NCBI GenBank assembly: GCA_963556695.1
Contig: CAUWAG010000008.1
Span: forward strand, 2,294,001 to 2,358,000
DNA from: Anthostomella pinea
Lineage: Eukaryota; Ascomycota; Sordariomycetes; Xylariales; Xylariaceae
Direction: 5' to 3'
DNA length: 64,000 bases
A program made the position numbers and the translations under genes. Below the pieces are notes generated by a model. It was not told the origin of the DNA, searched no databases, and worked only from the letters and a program-made list of their open reading frames with translations. This document shows positions 57,262 through 64,000 of the stretch, piece after piece; position 1 is the stretch's first letter; each line of letters opens with the position of its first letter.

Positions 57262-59218
57262 ATGGAGCACCAGCACAATCACATGCCGTTTCCGCGGCAG
57301 ACCCACGACCAGAAGCACGCTTTACACCACCAACCCGATCCTCATCGACAGACTCTGCCGCCGTCCGACCCGAATGCGCGAATCTTTGACCGACCGTTCA
57401 CGCTTCCCTTGTATCCACCACCTTCGTATGCGCAAACTCGCGACCTCGCCGGCCTGAACTTTCCTATCGGCCAGAACACCGAATTGGCGCCCATCAAATC
57501 CGCGAGTGCTCAGCATGATGACAGCAACAGGACCATCAACACTCTGCCTTCGCTGTCGTCCCTGACAGCCTCGTCTGCCCCTTTGTACAACCCGTCGCAT
57601 CCGCATCCGCCAGCGCCAACGTACTCTCCTCCTGCACCCTCGCAGCCGACCAATTGGCCGAGCCTCAACCCGTTGACCGCATACTACAACCCAAGCCATG
57701 CGCAGAGTGCCGACTCACCAATGCGAGTGGAAACGGACACCAGCAGTACCAGCGGGGCGAGTGCTGCGTCGCCTGATCACCTCCAAGATGGACGTGCGAG
57801 CAGCGTCAGCCTTGACGATCCCGACGTGCGGATGGCCGCGGAGGCGCTGGGCGATTTGAGAGCAGGTCCGTTCTTCCATCTCTGCCTGATTGTTCGATGT
57901 TCACTTGTTTTCTCATTGGACAGCGAGAGTGAACAACAAGCTGACAAACGAAACCTGCATCGCAGATTTCGTCTCTTCTCCTTCCAACAGGCACACGCCC
58001 CTACCCGGCTCACCTCATTCACAAACGAACGGGACCTCCTCAGAACCGCTCCTGTCGTTACTGACTACGTCGCATCCTCTCCTCGCGACAACCATCGAAG
58101 GCGCTACAACCGCCTACAACCATTCCAAGGACTACTCACCGAGGTTCAAGACAGGCGCGGAATATGTCGAGGGCTACGTGATACCCATAGCAAACACCGT
58201 CGGTTCGGTTGGTAGAGTAACGGGTGTGGAAGATGGCGTCCGATGGTTCTTGAGGAGGCAATCATCCCATCACTCCGATCTCGAAGCCAACGACCAAGGT
58301 TCCAACAAGCGTAGGAAGATCGACAGTGGAAGCGGAACCGACAGTGGCAGCCTTCAAGATGCGAGTCCAGAGTACGATTCTGGCGCGCAAACACCGCGGG
58401 CGTCTATGGGAAATGCGCATGACCGTCGTTTGTCTGTTGCCAGCACCGTCGATACGCTACCGGCATATGACGAGTTTCGATCGCCGCCATATGCTGAACA
58501 CTTTGCGCTGCCCGAGAGTCGTCCGCACAACGCTGCATGGCGATCTCGTTTGATCATGTCAACGTCGGGCCTGAGCATTGCGATGAGCGCAGAGAGCTTA
58601 CGAAGCCTGAAGTATTGCCTCAGCTGGCTTCGATGGGCCAATGTTCACATAGGAGATGTCATTACTACGCTGAAGACCACGATGGACAGATACGAGCAGA
58701 CGAAACACAAGTCGGCCGATAGCGATCATCCGATGCAGGGCACTTCCAGTGAATCAGGCGACGTGGACAGGAATCAGCTAGCGGCCAAAATCACCGCGCT
58801 CAGGTCGGATGTTCTCAAGACCCTCCAAGATGTTATCAGCACTGTCAGCAAATACGCCGGCGGCGCTCTCCCAGAGAACGCACGGGAGCTTGTTCGACGC
58901 CATCTCACGAGCCTGCCGCAACGATTTCGAGTCGCTAGCATGGCTGGTGAAGGCCAAGAGGAAGCTCGTTCTTCCGCGACCAGTGAGGAAGGTCGAGAAG
59001 TGCAGGAAAAGGAGACCCGTGAGAGCGCACAACGGGCTCTGGTCCTGGCCAAGGAAGGGCTCGACATGATGTCGCAGGTATCCGGAGTCTTGAACGGCAC
59101 CATAGTCAGCGCCGAAGGATGGTGCGAACGACTGGGAAGGAAGAAAAGGCAACAGCGAGACGACCTGCTCGGGTTTTCTCATCCTCAATATCCTCTGAAT
59201 GATGTGAAGATAGGCTGA
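57262..59218 (+). CDS. OPI1: Opi1-type regulator of phospholipid synthesis
   Basis: In yeast, Opi1 represses inositol- and choline-responsive lipid genes and is released from the ER when phosphatidic acid falls. Exons 57262-57865 and 57966-59218 with a 100-bp intron (GTCCGT...TCGCAG) give 618 aa. The splice joins EALGDLRA to DFVSSPSNRHTPLPGS. The Opi1 domain contains PLLSLLTTSHPLLATTIEG, FKTGAEYVEGYVIPIANTVG, VRWFLRR, a basic nuclear-localisation-like SNKRRKID and SLKYCLSWLRWANVHIGDVI. The N-terminus is His/Pro/Gln-rich. The start ATG at 57262 (caATGG) is chosen over the upstream in-frame non-ATG extension. The donor GTCCGT is unusual but the join is well supported. Confidence 0.92.
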
Positions 59219-60065
59219 GATGTGTACGAACACGGGTACGAAAAGACGAGGAGCTCTGGAGAGAAAGCAAAACAAAACAAAAAGGGACGAGGATACTAAA
59301 AACAGAGGGAAAGCTCGAGAGGGCGATTCAGTGTACGAGCGAGTCGATCAGCCGACTCAACCAGAATACCGGGCGATACGAGATTTGACGAGTCTCGACC
59401 TACACTCCTTCACAGCGCCTTACGAGGCTGACGACTTGGTCCAACTTGGTCCAACTTGACCATGACATTTTTTCTTGTGTCACAACGAATCTTGCCAGAG
59501 ATACAGCTTATACCCATAACGTGGATACACGGAGCGCATCGATCTAGCGTCTGATTTTGGCTTGCTGAATTTTCTGCGGTCCTTCCCCCCTTTTACTTTA
59601 CTTGTCCTTCATAGGCTATCTACCTACCATACGGTCGCGGGATTGGTTGCGTTGTTCTATCACGGATTGGGCATTTAGGCTTCAGTAAGAGTTCTTTGTC
59701 TCGCAACAAGTTCTTTCACGGCAGAGGATGGGAGTTACGTGTCTCGTCTGTTTGCACATGACGTTACTGTATAGCCGCACACGCACACGCACACCTACAC
59801 CATACCAACACACACAAAAACAGGTGAATAGATCCCATCTTCCAGCTTGGAACGCCATGGGCATATACACAGCACAATCTGCCCTCTTTAGACCCACTGA
59901 CTCGCATCACGGCCACGGTGGACCAATCTCAACCTCGTTGTGTTTCTTACGGCCATTTGTACTTCAAGCAGACACGCCTTCATGCACTCAAGGTTGAAGG
60001 CCCGACTGGCAGGGAGGAATGTCTGTAAATGGCCTCTCCCCGCTGGCAGTAGTCGATAACCAATA
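59219..60065. other. Convergent 3' region with short repeats
   Basis: 847 bases between Opi1 and the acetylesterase. It holds the Opi1 3' UTR with an AAAAC-rich patch near 59268-59283, a 10-bp repeat (ttggtccaac) at about 59437-59456, and CA-rich runs near 59777-59816. No gene seen. Confidence 0.55.
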
Positions 60066-60914
60066 TCAGGCAGGTATTCCATGCCACAGATCATAGCTCA
60101 GGGTCTCGTTGGGACCTATCCATCGCTCCAGACACCCCCTTTTCTCGATCATCAGGTCGGCCAGCAGGCGCCCGAACACGACACTGCCGTAGTCGTTGAG
60201 ATGCGTCGTGTCATTGGGGTGCAGGTTGTACACCTGTGCCGACTCATTCCCAATCCTGTTCGCGTAGTTCATGCTGGCTTGGTTGAGGTCCAGATAGGTG
60301 GTGTTAGTGGCTCTGGCGGCCGCGATGGTCGCTAGGCGCTGGTCGTGCAAGGAGTCGTCTGTCTGATGCTCCGAGACGAAGCTCCGTCTTGTCAGGGGCG
60401 TCACGAGAAACTGCGTGCGCATGCGTCAACATCGACTTTCAGCACGTATCATGCGGGCTGGACATGAACCTACCGGTGTACCGCCGATACCCTTGACTTC
60501 CCTTGCTAGCCTTTCCAGATTGGCCTGGTACTGGGAGAGTGAGATGTTACTCGCCGGCTTCTGGTCATTATGCCCGAACTGGATCGTGACATATGTGTCG
60601 AATCTGCGTGTGTTCCGTTTGACGTAGTCGGTCACATTCGCCCAGTCGCCGCCTTGGACGAAGCTGACTGTCGTTGCCCCGTTGTGGCCGAGGTTGACTC
60701 CCCATGCTGGCGCCTTCAAGAATGATAGGAAGCCGTTGCCCCAACCTCCTCCGCCCTCCGACTGGACTGCTGTCGTACTATCGCCGGCGAGGAAAAACGC
60801 TGGTGGTTTGCTCGTGCATTTGAGGGCGCCTTGGTGGAAGGTCGAGTCACCAATAGATGCCACGGCGCGTGCCACAAGTGCCAACAGGCATGATAGAACC
60901 ATTTGCGACTTCAT
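60066..60914 (-). CDS. rgaE: Secreted rhamnogalacturonan acetylesterase (SGNH hydrolase)
   Basis: Removes acetyl groups from the rhamnogalacturonan I backbone of pectin, outside the cell; carbohydrate esterase family 12 type. Exons 60474-60914 and 60066-60410 with a 63-bp intron (GTAGGT...CACGCAG) give 261 aa. A signal peptide (residues 1 to about 20, MKSQMVLSCLLALVARAVAS) precedes the block I motif FLAGDSTTA with nucleophile Ser46, block III FGHND and the block V pair Asp214-X2-His217 (NDTTHLNDYG). The splice restores GGTPFLVTPLTRRSF. Several N-glycosylation sequons occur. The start at 60914 is preceded by a TATATAA 77 bp upstream; an upstream in-frame ATG would put Ser-rich residues before the signal peptide. 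Confidence 0.93.
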
Positions 60915-61707
60915 CGTTGAAGAGGAGGATGATGAACATCTCACGCCGTCTCTGTGTCGTGGGACTAGTGGATGCCGGTCCGACAGGTAGTTATATACGT
61001 ATATGTCACGGTTCCTGGCCTATGTCCTTTGAACTCTAGATTTTCCGTCTCTGTTGCTACGGCCCATTGGGGAGGCCCGCGGACAAACGGCATCTCGCGA
61101 GAATTCAAGACCGAGTGACCAGCTTCTCGTGGCACTCCGCATGCCGACTCCGCACCAATCGTCCTTCTGTATGCCACGGGCCTGAGATGAAGCTCGTCAT
61201 TAGATGAACGGACATTGCAACGCTGCCATCCTGGGCTGCGGACTCTTACATCACAGCAGGCGTTTCCTTCCGGCCGGATGCACCTTCGTGCCAAGGGTTT
61301 CTAGTAGTCGACTGCGTTGTCTTTCTGCATAGATCACCTTCACATTGGCACAACAAGGATGGTGTCTCTTTGTTACCAGTGGTTCGCAAGGTCGGCGTAA
61401 TACAAAGCATCCATTGTGCGCATACTGCAGGCTGCTTTTGTTCCACTACAATGAGCACGGAGCAAAACGCAGTTAAGATAGGGGACAGACAATAGACTTG
61501 TTTGTTGCGTCTCCTCCGCTCTCTGCGGTCCATGTTTTCTATCATGTATAAGAACTGTCCAACGACTCATGTGAATGCTGGAGGGAAGCATCTAGCCCCT
61601 CGTTCGCTACTTCTATTCTCAGAGCCGGTCTCCCAAGTCCGGTCACCATTCCTCTAAGTGCCTACTAACCTTAAGAGTTCTCGTCCCGTCTTGCAAGTCA
61701 AGCAAAG
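60915..61707. other. Intergenic region 5' of the acetylesterase
   Basis: 793 bases between divergent starts. Aside from the TATA box of the esterase, nothing was recognised. Confidence 0.5.
60991..60997 (-). promoter_or_regulatory. TATA box of the acetylesterase gene
   Basis: TATATAA on the minus strand, 77 bp upstream of the ATG at 60914, an ideal distance for a TATA-driven secreted enzyme gene. Confidence 0.6.
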
Positions 61708-62223
61708 ATGTCGCTAAACAGCTCACATGCGCAGTACGCTCGAAGTAGTGATCTCGGTCGCTTAAAGGCCATCGTTCGCTGCTTCAGAAGCGGTAGCGAC
61801 GACGCATTACCCACAAGAGCGGCTTCTGGAAGATGTCGAGCCTGCGGGGTGGCTTCTCATCGCGAAGGTATTGTATTTCACCACCCACTACGGCTTAACC
61901 CTTCGTACAGAGATGAGGATCTGCTTTTCCCCTGCCGTCTTGCCATCAACAGATTCATCTCCGGAAATGGCCGCCATGGGTTTGAGCTTGGGTTCGAGCT
62001 GGAAGATCTGACTTCCGATAGGGTTTGCACCTATCTCCACCTCCAAGGTAGCCCTATCATTGTATACTTGCAGAGCGATAATACATTTGATCTTGGGAGA
62101 CTGCCAGAAGACCTGCTTGAGACTTTGCATGCTGCCGTAGACTTGCAGCTCATGTCTATTCTAGCTGGCGTTGAGGATGACTCGGTGTCACACACCGGTA
62201 CACAGGGCGCGGAGATATTTTAG
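61708..62223 (+). CDS. Hypothetical protein, 171 aa
   Basis: Single open frame with an ATG in context aagATGTC. It has no signal peptide, a small Cys cluster (GRCRACGVASH) at about residues 41-51, and alternating beta-like hydrophobic segments (ICTYLHLQGSPIIVYLQS-type, about 105-125), then an acidic helix (LPEDLLETLHAAVD). I do not recognise the family. Composition is coding-like and the frame is clean, but it could be the remnant of a longer gene. Function unknown. Confidence 0.5.
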   Translation: MSLNSSHAQYARSSDLGRLKAIVRCFRSGSDDALPTRAASGRCRACGVASHREGIVFHHPLRLNPSYRDEDLLFPCRLAINRFISGNGRHGFELGFELEDLTSDRVCTYLHLQGSPIIVYLQSDNTFDLGRLPEDLLETLHAAVDLQLMSILAGVEDDSVSHTGTQGAEIF

Positions 62224-62394
62224 CTGATGGCATGGAATAGCCATGGTCACAGTACGGAATATATTGCTTTACATACGAATGATGGGAGAGTGATGCTTGT
62301 GACTTGCAGAGTGCGTGAACGTTAACATGCTTTGTATCTAGATGCTCCGCTCCGGCCAACCAGTGACTTGACGGGTTGTGTTGTCTTCTCTTGC

Positions 62395-63015
62395 TTAAGT
62401 CTTGTCATTCTTAGCCTCCCTCAGCATGGAAGTCTCGAGGTAACGACCGTCATCGAAAGTCATAGTCTCTACTACCTCAAAACCATGCTTCTCGTATAAT
62501 GGTGCACCCCATGGGCTTGCCGACAAGAATGCGGCGACTCCCTCGTCATCAGCTTGCTTCAGACCCCACCGGAGCAGCTGCTTGCCTGCTCCCCTTCCCT
62601 GAAATGCCGTCCGCGTACCAAGTATCTCCAGATACCAATGTGGCCGATCTCCCATGATCTCCGAGTGCTTCTCGTCCAGGGCCCCGAAGAATTCATCTGC
62701 GAAAGCGATATCGGCGTCCTCGGGCCAGCTGAGCTGCAGTGGCGAGGGCGCCGACGACGCGGTCCGCGGCTTTACCCACTTTGCAAAGGCGATAACATCT
62801 CCAGAGGGCGACGAGTCTCGGTCGGTGACCAGGACGATATTGACATTTGGATTGCGCAACTCGGCGCTGATGTCTTTTATCCAGTAGTCTTGGGCGTGCT
62901 TTGAGGTTGCTGGAAATACCCGGCGCGAAGCTGGATGGTCGCGGAAAGCGTCGAAGAAGACGAAAACAATGGCTAGAGCATCCGCCGGGGATGCCATTCT
63001 TAGCTCTAGCGACAT
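62395..63015 (-). CDS. GNAT-family N-acetyltransferase
   Basis: Single exon, 206 aa from the ATG at 63015 (MSLELRMASPADALAI). An in-frame ATG at 63039 adds eight residues. The GNAT fold is complete: the beta1 start ELRMASPADA, a strand with VIAFAKWVKP, then HWYLEILGTRTAFQGRGAGKQLL with the acetyl-CoA loop Q-G-R-G-A-G, and APLYEKHGFEVVET as the final strands. It resembles fungal acetyltransferases of unknown small-molecule or peptide substrates and is probably cytosolic. No operon-like context. It is unrelated at sequence level to the GNAT at 13844. Confidence 0.9.
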   Translation of the reverse strand: MSLELRMASPADALAIVFVFFDAFRDHPASRRVFPATSKHAQDYWIKDISAELRNPNVNIVLVTDRDSSPSGDVIAFAKWVKPRTASSAPSPLQLSWPEDADIAFADEFFGALDEKHSEIMGDRPHWYLEILGTRTAFQGRGAGKQLLRWGLKQADDEGVAAFLSASPWGAPLYEKHGFEVVETMTFDDGRYLETSMLREAKNDKT

Positions 63016-63469
63016 GGTGATCGTAATCGTTGGCACCACTCTGAGGCTGCGTTTTGGAGAGGACTGCTGTGGAGGAGGAAGCGAAGAATGGTAGATTATA
63101 TCGTAGGCACTGAAGCAGCGAATACCTCACGTCAGCTGGGCAAGATGCTTGGGGCCTAGACTCCCATGGGTGGAGGGGACTACAGGGTAGGATGCGTGCA
63201 TGATGTAGGTAGCTTGGCCAGCTGCCAGGCAGCCAGGCGGCCAGGGGTCTTGCTTGCATAATGATTGCATTTGATCGAGTTTAAATATTGACCATCTTCT
63301 AAGGGGATGCCGTCATGGAGTAGAGTAGGGTAACTCGTCTGTTCATCCCGTCCACTCCGCTCACCTCCGACAGTAAGAAGCTGGATCGCTGCGATGATTA
63401 CTTGGGGGACTAAATATTTGCAGAGTTGGTCCCTCGTTTTCTAGGGCGCACCTCGTCGTTTGCCGGCTC
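63016..63469. other. Intergenic region
   Basis: 454 bases between the GNAT start and a decayed gene. Contains a short ccaggcagccaggcggccagg repeat-like patch near 63224-63244; nothing else seen. Confidence 0.5.
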
Positions 63470-64000
63470 TTATACAGGTGCGCCGTCCTCCTCCTTTCTT
63501 TTCTCGTCCTTCTCCTTTCCTTGAAGCAGAACATCCTTCTTTGCCTTCGTCTTTCCTGACACTGACCTAGAACCGGTCTTTGCAGACGTGCGTCCTTTCT
63601 CCCAGTCGTACAGTTTAGGCCGGGTTGTCCACCCATGGGTTTCGCGCCTATAAGGGCGTCCCTCATACCGCTTAGTGTCAGACTGGTGCGACCTCAGCTT
63701 ATCGGTGTAGTGTTCGTCAGGGGTAGCCGTGGAGGATGTTGCCCGTGTTGATATCCCGCACGAGTATTCCGCCACGGTGAAGCTTCTTGAGGTTGCGGAT
63801 CAGCTTCGGGGCCGTCTTTCGGCTTATGGCGGTCTCGATCATCTTCCGGTTGTCATCATAGACACCTTTAGATGGCTTGACCGTGCTGGTGTCTATGTAC
63901 TCAACACGATGGCCCTCAAAGGTGCGCCTTTATTAGAGGATGCGTCGTATCCCCAGTCAAACTCCTGATCTGCCTCCCCTAGGCGATCCTGATGTTTTTG
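63470..64000 (-). pseudogene. Decayed kinase-like (FTA2-type) gene, partial at window edge
   Basis: On the minus strand, fragments in different frames read FDWGYDASSNKGAPLRAIV, then EYIDTSTVKPSKGVYDDNR, ISRKTAPKLIRNLKKLHRGG with ILVRDINTGNILHG, and finally EHYTDKLRSHQSDTKRYEG with a basic tail ending at 63470. HRGGILVRDINTGNIL resembles a protein-kinase catalytic loop (H-x-D-x4-N). The order fits the fungal family annotated as kinetochore Sim4 subunit FTA2 or kinase-like. A frame change near 63920 and a break plus missing segment near 63725 show decay. The 5' part lies beyond the window. Family assignment is moderate. Confidence 0.55.

Overview
The window is nuclear DNA from a filamentous ascomycete, most likely a plant-associated Sordariomycete. 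The supporting signs are short GT-AG introns (49-100 bp), single genes on both strands with intergenic gaps of 0.3-3.5 kb, and fungal families such as HapX, Opi1, Zn2Cys6 and C2H2 regulators, HET, and STAND/NACHT-ankyrin proteins. A BAS2-like secreted cysteine-rich protein and a rhamnogalacturonan acetylesterase point to plant tissue. The exact genus cannot be read from the sequence.

Layout, left to right. 0-4.5 kb: TAF6 (general transcription) converges on SDHC (complex II membrane anchor), whose upstream DNA carries a CCAAT-HapX type motif. 4.2-12 kb: accessory DNA dominated by a NACHT-ankyrin NLR pseudogene with at least five lesions. 12-15 kb: a two-module cysteine-rich secreted protein and a GNAT acetyltransferase. 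15-22.6 kb: a conserved core block with the iron regulator HapX, COG2 (Golgi tethering), mitochondrial ribosomal protein uL1m and cytosolic glutamyl-tRNA synthetase, the last two divergent from one promoter region. 22.6-26 kb: a gene-poor stretch. 26-38.5 kb: a 1770-aa conserved fungal protein with a RasGAP-like region, glucosylceramide synthase, tRNA-splicing endonuclease SEN2 and an MFS transporter. 39-48.5 kb: a Zn2Cys6 regulator divergent from a Rossmann oxidoreductase, a decayed and an intact Cys/His protein facing away from each other, and a C2H2 plus fungal-TF regulator. 49-52.1 kb: a Gfd2/YDR514C-like pseudogene converging on a HET-domain pseudogene. 52.8-59.2 kb: AP-1 mu adaptin, a 213-bp inverted-repeat (MITE-like) element and Opi1. 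60-64 kb: a secreted rhamnogalacturonan acetylesterase, an unknown 171-aa ORF, a second GNAT, and a decayed kinase-like (FTA2-type) gene running off the right edge.

Functionally the window interleaves intact housekeeping genes (transcription, respiration, translation, vesicle traffic, sphingolipid and phospholipid control) with a graveyard of allorecognition and immunity-type genes (NLR, HET, Gfd2-like, FTA2-like). Those were disabled mainly by scattered single-base indels and stops, while every neighbouring core gene is open. That contrast, the MITE-like element, the duplicated-module effector candidate and the HapX-type motif in front of SDHC are the points most worth following up. I found no convincing tRNA, rRNA or CRISPR feature. 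Intron borders were set by eye from splice consensus and family continuity.
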